Source: Desulfobacteraceae bacterium (GTDB lineage Bacteria; Desulfobacterota; DSM-4660; Desulfatiglandales; Desulfatiglandaceae). Taken from it: a DNA stretch of 52,826 nt. Position 1 is the first letter of the stretch, and each line of letters opens with the position of its first letter. The position numbers and the translations under genes are program-made. Below the pieces are notes generated by a model, which was given only the letters and a program-made list of their open reading frames with translations, was not told the origin of the DNA and made no database searches. Positions 16,487 to 23,850 of the stretch are shown piece after piece. The stretch covers positions 1-52,826 of the forward strand of contig JAERTK010000259.1 in NCBI GenBank assembly GCA_016844935.1. The letters run 5' to 3'.

Positions 16487-17602
16487 ATGAAAAAGTTTAA
16501 ATTGTTAGTGGTTTTGGGCATTTTGACAATGGTTCTCTCAATCGGTTCTAACGCGTTTGCGAAGAAGATCCGGTGGAAAATGGTTACCACCTGGCCGGAA
16601 TCCATCAACATGTGGTACGGCGAAAAGCAGATGATCAAATATGTCAAGGAAATGACCGACGGTCAGTTTGTGATCAAATGGTTTCCCGCCGGTGCCTTGA
16701 TGAAGGCCTTCGAAGTCTTTGACGCCTGTAGCAAGGGTGCGGTGGAGATGGCCGGGGATTGGCCCAGCTACTGGGCCAGCAAGGATCCGGCATTTGACTT
16801 CATCGGATCGTTCCCCTTCGGATTCACCAATTTGGATTACATTACCTGGATGTACCAGTTCGGAGGGCTTGAACTGATGCAGAAACTGTGGGGCAAATAC
16901 GGCATGACATACTTTACCCTGGGTGCCACCCCCATGGAGTCCGGGTTTCGCACCACTGAGAAAACCGGCCCCATCAAATCCATTGCAGACTACAAAGGCC
17001 TGAAATTGAGAACCCCCTCCAGGGCCACCATCGCTATTCTGAAACAGATCGGTGCTTCCCCCATCAAGATGCCGGGCGGCGAGATCTATCTGGCGGTTCA
17101 GACCGGCAAATTGGACGGCGCCGAGTTCAGCAGTCCCGGTATTGACTGGAACATGGGATTTGCTGAAATCACCAAGTACTGGAGTGTTCCCTGCTGGTTC
17201 CAGCCTTCATCCCAGGCCGGTACCATGGTTAACCTGAAGGCCTGGAATGCCCTTTCCAAGCAGAATCAGGCGATCCTAAAGTATGCCTGCCAGGCGGCCT
17301 CCATCAAGGCCACCGCCTTCTACGAAAAAGACTCCGCCATATCCATTAAGAAATTCAGGGATGCGGGGACCGAGATCCATACCCTGCCAGAAGCAGATCT
17401 GAAGAAGTTGGAGAAACTGGCCGGCGAGTATTGCATCACAAAGGCCAAGGAATCCAAGGATTATGCCATCGTGCTCAAAAGCCAGATGGACTATCTCAAA
17501 CAGTACAAAGAATGGCGGGATATGTCCGGGGAGTTCGGTTTCGGCCGAAATCCTGCGTATGTGGACGATGTTCTGGCCGCATTGAAAAAACTGGGTTACT
17601 AA
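16487..17602 (+). CDS. dctP: TRAP transporter substrate-binding protein, DctP family
   Basis: 371 residues from ATG 16487, preceded by GGAGG; an in-frame ATG 45 bases upstream has no binding site and would bury the signal peptide. Residues 1-25 are a signal peptide ending 'SNAFA'. The mature protein starts 'KKIRWKMVTTWPESIN' and contains 'KGLKLRTP', with the conserved arginine that contacts a carboxylate, and 'LAVQTGKLDGAEFSSPGID'. This is the TakP/lactate-type branch of periplasmic receptors that bind 2-oxo or 2-hydroxy monocarboxylates. It would deliver an organic acid to the DctQM membrane complex. Its nearness to larA and the GlcD-like enzyme agrees with lactate or a similar acid, but specificity is inference. 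An intrinsic terminator follows directly. Confidence 0.88.
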   Translation: MKKFKLLVVLGILTMVLSIGSNAFAKKIRWKMVTTWPESINMWYGEKQMIKYVKEMTDGQFVIKWFPAGALMKAFEVFDACSKGAVEMAGDWPSYWASKDPAFDFIGSFPFGFTNLDYITWMYQFGGLELMQKLWGKYGMTYFTLGATPMESGFRTTEKTGPIKSIADYKGLKLRTPSRATIAILKQIGASPIKMPGGEIYLAVQTGKLDGAEFSSPGIDWNMGFAEITKYWSVPCWFQPSSQAGTMVNLKAWNALSKQNQAILKYACQAASIKATAFYEKDSAISIKKFRDAGTEIHTLPEADLKKLEKLAGEYCITKAKESKDYAIVLKSQMDYLKQYKEWRDMSGEFGFGRNPAYVDDVLAALKKLGY

Positions 17603-17612
17603 CCCCCAATAA

Positions 17613-17648
17613 AAGGCCTTTGGCGGAATCGCCGAAGGCCTTTTTTTT
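17613..17648 (+). terminator. Intrinsic terminator between dctP and dctQ
   Basis: AAGGCCTTTGGCG pairs with CGCCGAAGGCCTT around a GAAT loop (12 pairs plus one G-U), followed by eight T residues at 17641-17648. Its place after the binding-protein gene and before the membrane genes should let dctP be made in excess of dctQM. Confidence 0.85.
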
Positions 17649-17692
17649 GTCCCTGAACCCCCTCACCATCTCATAAAGCGAAAGGGAACCCC

Positions 17693-18202
17693 ATGCAGCT
17701 TAAGACTTTCACCAATGGGCTGGACTCGGTCAGCGAATGGACGGGAAAGATTGTCCTCTGGCTCATTCTCCCCTTGACCCTCGTGGTGGTTTACGAGGTT
17801 GTATCCACCAAGTTCTTTAACCGGCCCCACATCTGGGCGCCGGAGATCATTTCCTACATCTACGGTGCCTATTTCATGCTCGCGGCCGCCTATACCCTCC
17901 TCTATAAGGGTCACGTGAGCATTGATATTATTTACCAGAAGTTTTCTCCCAGGACTCGGGGGGTCCTGGATCTCTTCACCTATCTGGTCTTTTTTTTCCC
18001 TTTTGTTTTCATCGTCCTGTATCAGGGTGTCGTTTACACCGAGATTTCCTGGTCCATGGGTGAGACCAGCGGATCGGCGGAACTTCCCATTGTCCCCCAG
18101 GTCAAGATGGTTATTCCCATAACCGCCTTTCTTCTTTTGATCCAGGGGTTGAGCAACTTTCTGAAAGGTATTGTGCAAGTGGCAAAGGGGAGGGACATAT
18201 GA
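17693..18202 (+). CDS. dctQ: TRAP transporter small membrane subunit, DctQ family
   Basis: 169 residues with four predicted membrane helices, starting at about residue 18 ('IVLWLILPLTLVVVYEVVSTKFF'), 47, 88 and 130, the normal DctQ topology. The conserved 'GAYFMLAAAYTLLYKGHVSIDIIY' stretch is present. It bridges the substrate-binding protein and the large DctM channel subunit in the cytoplasmic membrane. Start ATG follows AAAGGGAA. Its end overlaps the dctM start by 4 bases, so the two are coupled. It lies about 45 bases after the terminator that follows dctP. Confidence 0.88.
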   Translation: MQLKTFTNGLDSVSEWTGKIVLWLILPLTLVVVYEVVSTKFFNRPHIWAPEIISYIYGAYFMLAAAYTLLYKGHVSIDIIYQKFSPRTRGVLDLFTYLVFFFPFVFIVLYQGVVYTEISWSMGETSGSAELPIVPQVKMVIPITAFLLLIQGLSNFLKGIVQVAKGRDI

Positions 18203-19521
18203 GTGCGGAATTTATAGCCATCGGAATGTTCGCGGGTCTTTTGATCGGTCTTTTTCTGGGGCACCCCCTGGCATTTGTTCTGGGTGGCCTGGCGGTTATT
18301 TTCGGTTACCTGGGGTGGGGTCCCACCTGCTTTTTCATGTTTATCAACCAGACTTTCGGGGTCATGGACAACTATATTTTGGTGGCCATTCCCCTTTTTG
18401 TTTTCATGGCCCAGCTATTGGATCAATCAGGCGTGGCCGACCAACTTTTCAGCACCATGCGGTACCTGTTCGGTCCCATCCGGGGCGGGATCGCCGTGGC
18501 GGTGGTGGTGGTGTCCACCCTCTTCGGGGCCTGTACCGGCATTATCGGGGCGTCGGTGGTGACCATGGGACTTCTGGCCATGCCGGTGCTTCTGAAATAC
18601 GGATACAACAAGCGGCTTTCCTGTGGAAGCATCTGTGCCGGGGGAACCCTGGGAATTCTCATTCCCCCCAGCATCATGCTGGTGGTCATGGCGGACCAAG
18701 GGAGTGTATCCGTGGGCAAGCTCTTTGCGGGAGCCGTGATTCCCGGGCTCATCCTCTCCACCCTCTACATTCTTTATATTTTGATCCGGTGTTGGATCAA
18801 ACCCCAGGACGGGCCTGCCATCTCCAAAGAAGAATTGGCGGAGGTCACCAAGGGCGAGATCGCGGTGATGGTGGTCAAATCGCTCATCCCTCCCATGATT
18901 CTGATCATCGGGGTTCTGGGATCCATCTTCATGGGTGTGGCCACTCCCACGGAAGCCGCCGGCGTGGGCGCTTTCATCGCTTTTATCATGACCGTGGTCT
19001 ACGGGAAGTTCACGTGGGAGGGGCTTTTGAGAGCCATGGTCAATACCGCCAGGACCACCTCCATGGTCATTCTCGTTCTGGTGAGCGCCAGTTGTTTTTC
19101 CAGTGTCTTTATGGGATCGGGCGGCGGCGATGTGGTGCAGGACTTGATCCTGGGCGCCGAGCTGGGAAAATGGGGCACTTTTATCATTATGATGGTGATT
19201 CTCTTTTTCTTAGGGATGTTCATCGACTGGATCGGCATTATTCTCATTTCCTTTCCCCTGTTTCTCCCCATGGCGGCGGATATGGGATTTGACAAGATCT
19301 GGTTTATCGTCATCATTGCGGTGATGCTTCAGGACTCCTTCCTGACGCCCCCATTCGGGTATGCGCTTTTCTATCTCAAGGGGGTGGCACCCCCTGAGAT
19401 CTCCACATCAGATGTGTATTGGGGGGCTTTTCCCTTCTGGCGCCTCATGGAGTTGGGCCTCATCATCTGTGTAGTATGGCCGGAGAGTATCACATGGCTT
19501 CCGTCTCTGTTGATCAAATGA
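18199..19521 (+). CDS. dctM: TRAP transporter large membrane subunit, DctM family
   Basis: 440 residues with about 12 hydrophobic segments, the typical DctM/ion-transporter superfamily length. Recognisable phrases are 'GHPLAFVLGGLAVIFGYLG', 'VFMAQLLDQSGVADQLF', 'GASVVTMGLLAMPVLLKYGYNKRLSCGSICAGGTLGILIPPSIMLVV', and near the end 'LQDSFLTPPFGYALFYLKGVAPPEI'. It forms the sodium-driven channel for uptake of the acid bound by DctP. Start ATG overlaps the dctQ stop. The acyl-CoA synthetase follows 29 bases later, which suggests that the imported acid or its product is activated with CoA. Confidence 0.92.
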   Translation: MSAEFIAIGMFAGLLIGLFLGHPLAFVLGGLAVIFGYLGWGPTCFFMFINQTFGVMDNYILVAIPLFVFMAQLLDQSGVADQLFSTMRYLFGPIRGGIAVAVVVVSTLFGACTGIIGASVVTMGLLAMPVLLKYGYNKRLSCGSICAGGTLGILIPPSIMLVVMADQGSVSVGKLFAGAVIPGLILSTLYILYILIRCWIKPQDGPAISKEELAEVTKGEIAVMVVKSLIPPMILIIGVLGSIFMGVATPTEAAGVGAFIAFIMTVVYGKFTWEGLLRAMVNTARTTSMVILVLVSASCFSSVFMGSGGGDVVQDLILGAELGKWGTFIIMMVILFFLGMFIDWIGIILISFPLFLPMAADMGFDKIWFIVIIAVMLQDSFLTPPFGYALFYLKGVAPPEISTSDVYWGAFPFWRLMELGLIICVVWPESITWLPSLLIK

Positions 19522-19550
19522 CGGCTTCCGGAATACCGGAGGCCCTCTAA

Positions 19551-21194
19551 ATGCTGAAACCCGGCAAGACCTATGACGAGATCTATGATTCATTTGAATG
19601 GATAATCCCGGATTTTTTCAATATGGGTGTGGATGTCTGCGACAAGTGGGCCCACCAGCGATACCGCCTGGCTCTGGTTTATGAGAACGAAAAGGGCTGG
19701 GTCGAAAAGTATACATTCTGGGATTTGAAAAGGCTTTCAAACGGTTTGGCCAACGGGCTCAAAGCCAATGGCATCGAACCGGGGGATCGCGTGGGTATTA
19801 TGTTGCCCCAGTCCCCCGAGGCCGGTATTACCCATATCGCCGTCTATAAAATGGGGGCGGTGGTAATGCCCCTGTTTACCCTTTTCGGGCCCGAAGCCCT
19901 GGAATACAGGCTGAACAACAGCCAGGCGGCCGCAGTTGTCACGGATGAAGCAAATCTCCATAAGATATTGGAAATCCGAGACAAGCTGACCCATCTCAGA
20001 ACCATTGTTCTCATAAGGGCCAAAGCCCCTGACGGGATTTTGTCATTCGACGACCTGGTGGAAAAGGGGTCTAGTTCCTTTCAGCCATTGAACACCCGGG
20101 CTGACGATCCGGCGTTTATCAGCTATACCTCCGGCACCACCGGCCCTCCAAAAGGCGCTTACCATGCCCACCGGGTACTGCTGGGGCATCTGCCGGGGAT
20201 TCAGTTCCCTCACAATTTTTTCCCCAAAGAGGATGACTTTTTCTGGACACCGGCCGACTGGGCCTGGATGGGGGGATTTATGGATATGCTGCTGCCCAGC
20301 TGGCACTACGGCACACCGGTGTTTGCCCATCGGGCCAGAAAATTTGATCCGGACGAGGTATTTCATCTGCTGGCCAAATACGGCATCCGAAATGCGTTCA
20401 TGCCGCCCACGGCGCTTAAAATGATGCGGCAGGTGAAGGATCCGAAAAGCCGTCATGACTATGCCATGCGTACTATCGGCAGCGGTGGTGAATCCCTGGG
20501 AGAGGAACTCCTGGCCTGGGGGAAAGAGGTGATGGGGTTGACCATCAACGAATTCTACGGTCAGACCGAAGTCAACCTGGTGGTGGGCAGCTGTTCGGAA
20601 GTGATGGAAATCAGACCCGGTTCCATGGGCAAAGCCATTCCGGGGCACATGGTGGAAGTGGTGGATACGTCCGGTAACCCCCTGCCCCCGGGAGAAGTGG
20701 GGGAGGTGGGTATTAAACGTCCGGATCCGGTGATGTGTCTGGGGTACTGGAAAAACCCGGAGGCCACCCGGAATCAATACGTGGGAGACTGGTGGGTGAC
20801 GGGAGACCTGGCCAAGAAGGATGAACACGGGTATTTCTGGTTCGTGGGCCGAAAAGACGATTTGATTACCAGCTCCGGATACCGCATCGGTCCCGCGGAA
20901 ATTGAAGACTGCCTCATGGGGCACCCTTCCGTTGGTATGGCGGCCGTGGTGGGCAGCCCGGACCCCGTTCGATCAGAGGTGGTTAAAGCGTTTATTGTGC
21001 CGGATCCAAGGGCTAAGCAAGGTCCGGAACTGGAAGCGGACATCAAGAATTTTGTGAAAGTGCGTCTCGCGGCCCACGAATACCCGAGGGAGATTGAGTT
21101 CGTTAATGAACTTCCCATGACCAACACGGGCAAGATTATCCGCAGAGAACTGAAAGCCAGGGAAATCGAGCGGAAAACGGGGAAATCATCATAA
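19551..21194 (+). CDS. AMP-forming acyl-CoA synthetase
   Basis: 547 residues of the ANL superfamily, in the acetyl/medium-chain acyl-CoA synthetase branch. The P-loop-like YTSGTTGPPKG is at 192-202, 'FYGQTEVNLVVGS' is the A5 motif, 'WWVTGDLAKKDEHGYFWFVGRKDDLITSSGYRIGPAEIE' covers the A7/A8 hinge, and 'PMTNTGKIIRRELK' contains the C-terminal catalytic lysine. It would join a carboxylic acid to CoA using ATP in the cytoplasm. It is last in the TRAP gene set, so the acid it activates may be the transported substrate or its oxidation product. Chain-length preference cannot be read here. A 9-bp stem (21174-21182 with 21205-21213) spans its stop and may serve as a weak terminator. Confidence 0.88.
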   Translation: MLKPGKTYDEIYDSFEWIIPDFFNMGVDVCDKWAHQRYRLALVYENEKGWVEKYTFWDLKRLSNGLANGLKANGIEPGDRVGIMLPQSPEAGITHIAVYKMGAVVMPLFTLFGPEALEYRLNNSQAAAVVTDEANLHKILEIRDKLTHLRTIVLIRAKAPDGILSFDDLVEKGSSSFQPLNTRADDPAFISYTSGTTGPPKGAYHAHRVLLGHLPGIQFPHNFFPKEDDFFWTPADWAWMGGFMDMLLPSWHYGTPVFAHRARKFDPDEVFHLLAKYGIRNAFMPPTALKMMRQVKDPKSRHDYAMRTIGSGGESLGEELLAWGKEVMGLTINEFYGQTEVNLVVGSCSEVMEIRPGSMGKAIPGHMVEVVDTSGNPLPPGEVGEVGIKRPDPVMCLGYWKNPEATRNQYVGDWWVTGDLAKKDEHGYFWFVGRKDDLITSSGYRIGPAEIEDCLMGHPSVGMAAVVGSPDPVRSEVVKAFIVPDPRAKQGPELEADIKNFVKVRLAAHEYPREIEFVNELPMTNTGKIIRRELKAREIERKTGKSS

Positions 21195-21213
21195 CGGATG
21201 AAACCCCCGTTTT
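21174..21213. terminator. Possible weak bidirectional terminator
   Basis: AAAACGGGG (21174-21182) and CCCCGTTTT (21205-21213) are perfect complements with a 22-base loop, between the convergent acyl-CoA synthetase and universal stress protein genes. Flanking A and T runs give some terminator character in both directions; the long loop weakens the case. Confidence 0.3.
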
Positions 21214-21231
21214 CAGTGGTTTGCGTTTTGA

Positions 21232-21735
21232 TCAGTCCTGTGCCTCTTCCGGCAATCGTATCACCAGAACCGGCGTTGCGCATCGCCTCAGCACGCGTCT
21301 GGAGGTGCTTCCCATGACCGCATCCGCAAGGCGTTTGTGGCCGTGGGCCCCCATCACCACCAGGTCATAGCCACCCGTTTCCACCTCATCTAAAATCAAC
21401 TCAACCGGGTTTCCGGCCTTGACGATCATGTTGTCAACGATGAAAGGGCAGGTGGGGTGTTCGGCACTCATCTCATCGCAGAAGCTCTCAAGTTTTTTCC
21501 GGAATTTGTCATGGACTTCCGATTCGTTCCGTTCCATGATTTCATGCCACTTGGTGTCTCCGATCACGTTCACCACCAGACTTTCCCGGTAAGGAGACAA
21601 TTGTTCCAGGGCATGCAGGAATGTAATGCTGGCGCCGTATCGGTTGGCGATGCTTGCCGCGTAACCCGCCGCGTAACGGGCATTTTCGGAAAGATCCGTA
21701 GTATACAGAATTTTCTTGATCTCAGGAATTATCAT
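21232..21735 (-). CDS. Universal stress protein, UspA family
   Basis: 167 residues from ATG 21735, which has AAGGAGG 5 bases upstream; the longer reading frame to 21786 is unlikely. Family features: 'IIPEIKKILYTTDLSENARYAAGYAASIANRYGASITFLHALE' at the N terminus and the ATP-binding 'VVMGAHGHKRLADAVMGSTSRRVLRRCATPVLVI' (G-2x-G-9x-G-S/T) at the C terminus. It therefore likely binds ATP and acts in the cytoplasm during stress or starvation. It stands alone, convergent with the acyl-CoA synthetase and divergent from the small membrane protein gene. Confidence 0.88.
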   Translation of the reverse strand: MIIPEIKKILYTTDLSENARYAAGYAASIANRYGASITFLHALEQLSPYRESLVVNVIGDTKWHEIMERNESEVHDKFRKKLESFCDEMSAEHPTCPFIVDNMIVKAGNPVELILDEVETGGYDLVVMGAHGHKRLADAVMGSTSRRVLRRCATPVLVIRLPEEAQD

Positions 21736-21919
21736 GTCTCCCTCCTTTGTGCCTTCAGGGCCAACAGAATGCGGTTGGAAAATCACACGGAATCTGATAG
21801 GCTTTTTTTGTCAAATGAACCTTCAACAGCCGGAGTATAGTGCCGGTAAAGATTGAAAGGCAAGTAAAATATCCCGAAAAGCGGTTTGTCTTTATGCCGC
21901 AATCAGAAGGGGGCGAAGC

Positions 21920-22234
21920 ATGAACGAAACCGTTGAAATCGTAGTGGGTGTCGGGGTCCTTGTGGCCGTCTACATCCTTACCCGGCATTTCCACTCCTGG
22001 CGGTTTTCAAGGACATATGTTTTGATCATAAACGATCTGAAGAAAAAAGGGGCTGTGAATCCTGCCTCCGCTGTGGAACTTCCTTATGCCAAAAAGAAAA
22101 TGCTTCGCATTGGAACCCGCGATTATCGGCCCAAAGCTCTGGAACATCTGGCCATGAAGCAGATTGTCGGCGTTACGGCAACCGGACGGTATTATCTGGT
22201 TGTGAACCCGGAGGATCTTCCCATGGCACAATGA
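21920..22234 (+). CDS. Small membrane-anchored protein of unknown function
   Basis: 104 residues, not recognised. One membrane helix spans about residues 5-22 ('VEIVVGVGVLVAVYILTRHF'), leaving a basic cytoplasmic domain. That domain ('SRTYVLIINDLKKKGAVNPASAVEL', then 'ALEHLAMKQIVGVTATGRYYLVV') has the length and pattern of a winged-helix fold, with 'ATGRYYLV' like the wing. A GGGGGCGA ribosome-binding site precedes the ATG, which supports it being a real gene. It is followed by a strong hairpin and the convergent DUF362 gene. DNA binding is only a guess. Confidence 0.6.
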   Translation: MNETVEIVVGVGVLVAVYILTRHFHSWRFSRTYVLIINDLKKKGAVNPASAVELPYAKKKMLRIGTRDYRPKALEHLAMKQIVGVTATGRYYLVVNPEDLPMAQ

Positions 22235-22237
22235 CGA

Positions 22238-22265
22238 TAGGGGCAGGCACAGAGACCTGCCCCTA
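22238..22265. terminator. Hairpin between convergent genes
   Basis: TAGGGGCAGG (22238-22247) and CCTGCCCCTA (22256-22265) form a perfect 10-bp stem with an 8-base loop, between the stop codons of the small membrane protein and the DUF362 gene. No T run follows closely, so it may be a dispersed palindromic repeat that works as a transcription barrier. Confidence 0.5.
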
Positions 22266-22277
22266 CAGAAACAATGA

Positions 22278-23603
22278 CTATTTTTTCGGATGCCTCGGGT
22301 TTTCAACGCCCTCTGTGGGTTTGCCGAAAGAGGCCGTATCCAGACCCGCCAGGGGATGGTTTTCCGCATACATGGGTTTGAGTTTTCTTGCCGGGATTTC
22401 CGGATAGTATTTGGCAATGGTTTGCTGACTTCTATCGAGCGGTACTTCTTCGATTTCGTAATCCGTTGTGCCCAGGCCGTTTCCGACCCCGCCATAAACC
22501 TGGGGTTCAATGTCTTTTCCCTTGATGACATTGAGTTTTTTCGTTCCCGGTGCCAGTACATCAAACTCTTCCGCCTCCGAATTGGTGAGTCCGGGGGCTT
22601 CGTTCATCATATCGATGCAGGCTTTATCTACGGCCACCGGGTCCGTGGAGGCCAGGATACCCAGGCCGTTCACAATGGGCGTATCCGTCCACCCGTAGCA
22701 GTCGCAGGCCGGTGTGATATCAATGGCGTAATTCATGAAAAAAGCCATGCCGGGATCCTTGGTCATGACGGCTGCCAGGGCTGAGTCCGCGATGCGTCTT
22801 CCCAGAGCAGGCAAAAGATCAAATCGTTGAATGGCGCCCACACCCGCCATATTGACGCAGAGGTTGGCGCAAGAAAAGCAGTACACGCAGCTTTCTTCAT
22901 CCACTTCGAACCCCTTGTCCGTAATGGTGATGCCGCCTTCGGGGCAGCAGGCCTCGCAGGTTTCCCACCATTCGCATGAACGACCGGGGCACAAATCGGT
23001 TTTAAAGACGGGCTTATCGCCTGCCAGAGCGCCGTGCAGGTTCATTTTCCCCCGCTTGCTGGCGCCGCCCACCCCGATGTTTTTCATGGCCCCGCCGTAA
23101 CCGCCCGCGGGATGCCCTTTGAAATGAGCAACGGACAAAACGGCGTCCGCATCGGCAATGGCGCGAGACACGAATTGTTTTTTCAGGTAATTACCGCGCC
23201 CCTCAAGATCGACGATTACGTCGTCGGTTCCCATCCATCCGTCGGCGATGATCACCGGGCACCCCATGGTTCCCTGGTTGAATCCATTCATGTTGGCGGT
23301 TTCCAGATGATCGATGGCCAGGGTTCGGCTGATCCAGGGGTGATAGGGCATGGTGGTGGTATCTGTCACGAAAGGCCGACATCCCTTATCTTTCAGGGCT
23401 TCCACCAGGGTCCGTACGATGATGGGCCTGAGATACCCCACGTTATAGGCTTCTCCCATGTGGGTTTTCACCGCCACCAGGTCACCGGGCTTCAAGTTGT
23501 CCAACCATCCGGAATATTCCAGAATTTCCCGCCCTTTAATGGCGATGGACTCCAGAAAACGCCTAGCCCTTGCATCCATGAACCAGATTTTCGCTTTGGC
23601 CAT
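22278..23603 (-). CDS. DUF362 domain protein with [4Fe-4S] ferredoxin segment
   Basis: 441 residues from ATG 23603, which has GGAGG 8 bases upstream; an extension to 23675 lacks one. The DUF362 fold is indicated by 'GDLVAVKTHMGEAYNVGYLRPIIVRTLVEALKDKGCRPFVTDTTT', 'SVAHFKGHPAGGYGGAMKNIGVGGASKRGK' and 'STDPVAVDKACIDMMN'. In the middle a ferredoxin-like insert ('CEACCPEGGI', then 'CVYCFSCANLC') supplies cysteines for one or two clusters. Such proteins are common in anaerobes and thought to be redox enzymes, but none has a settled reaction known to me. It is a single gene, divergent from the lysS operon. The function remains unknown. Confidence 0.85.
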   Translation of the reverse strand: MAKAKIWFMDARARRFLESIAIKGREILEYSGWLDNLKPGDLVAVKTHMGEAYNVGYLRPIIVRTLVEALKDKGCRPFVTDTTTMPYHPWISRTLAIDHLETANMNGFNQGTMGCPVIIADGWMGTDDVIVDLEGRGNYLKKQFVSRAIADADAVLSVAHFKGHPAGGYGGAMKNIGVGGASKRGKMNLHGALAGDKPVFKTDLCPGRSCEWWETCEACCPEGGITITDKGFEVDEESCVYCFSCANLCVNMAGVGAIQRFDLLPALGRRIADSALAAVMTKDPGMAFFMNYAIDITPACDCYGWTDTPIVNGLGILASTDPVAVDKACIDMMNEAPGLTNSEAEEFDVLAPGTKKLNVIKGKDIEPQVYGGVGNGLGTTDYEIEEVPLDRSQQTIAKYYPEIPARKLKPMYAENHPLAGLDTASFGKPTEGVENPRHPKK

Positions 23604-23750
23604 ATCGAATTTCCTCCCTGTCAGTTTTAGATGATTGTCCAATTTCCCATATTTTCCATTGTCCCACAAGAACAAATTGAAAATTTTACCAAATTTCGGC
23701 GAAAAGCCGTTTCAGCGGTATTGCCCCCAAAAACTTTTGCCGCATCGCTA

Positions 23751-23785
23751 TTGACCTTGACTATAACGACCGATTGAATTAGATA
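23751..23785 (+). promoter_or_regulatory. Candidate promoter(s) of the lysS-envelope operon
   Basis: Two overlapping sigma-70-like pairs: TTGACC 23751-23756 with TTGAAT 23774-23779 (17-base spacer), and TTGACT 23757-23762 with TAGATA 23780-23785 (17-base spacer). They lie 65-100 bases before the lysS start. Confidence 0.4.
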
Positions 23786-23850
23786 AGTGAGGCTAAACGA
23801 TTGCGATAAAGTGGGTCTTTTCAAAACAATAAAACCAGGATGGATTTTGT

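Noticed and set aside
18171..19292. A 373-residue plus-strand reading frame inside dctM
   Set aside because: It lies out of frame over a clear DctM, is rich in His, Gly and Arg as GC-rich shadow frames are, has no domain and no ribosome-binding site.
20043..20924. A 293-residue minus-strand frame opposite the acyl-CoA synthetase
   Set aside because: Antisense shadow; the plus-strand product has all ANL motifs and the shadow has none.
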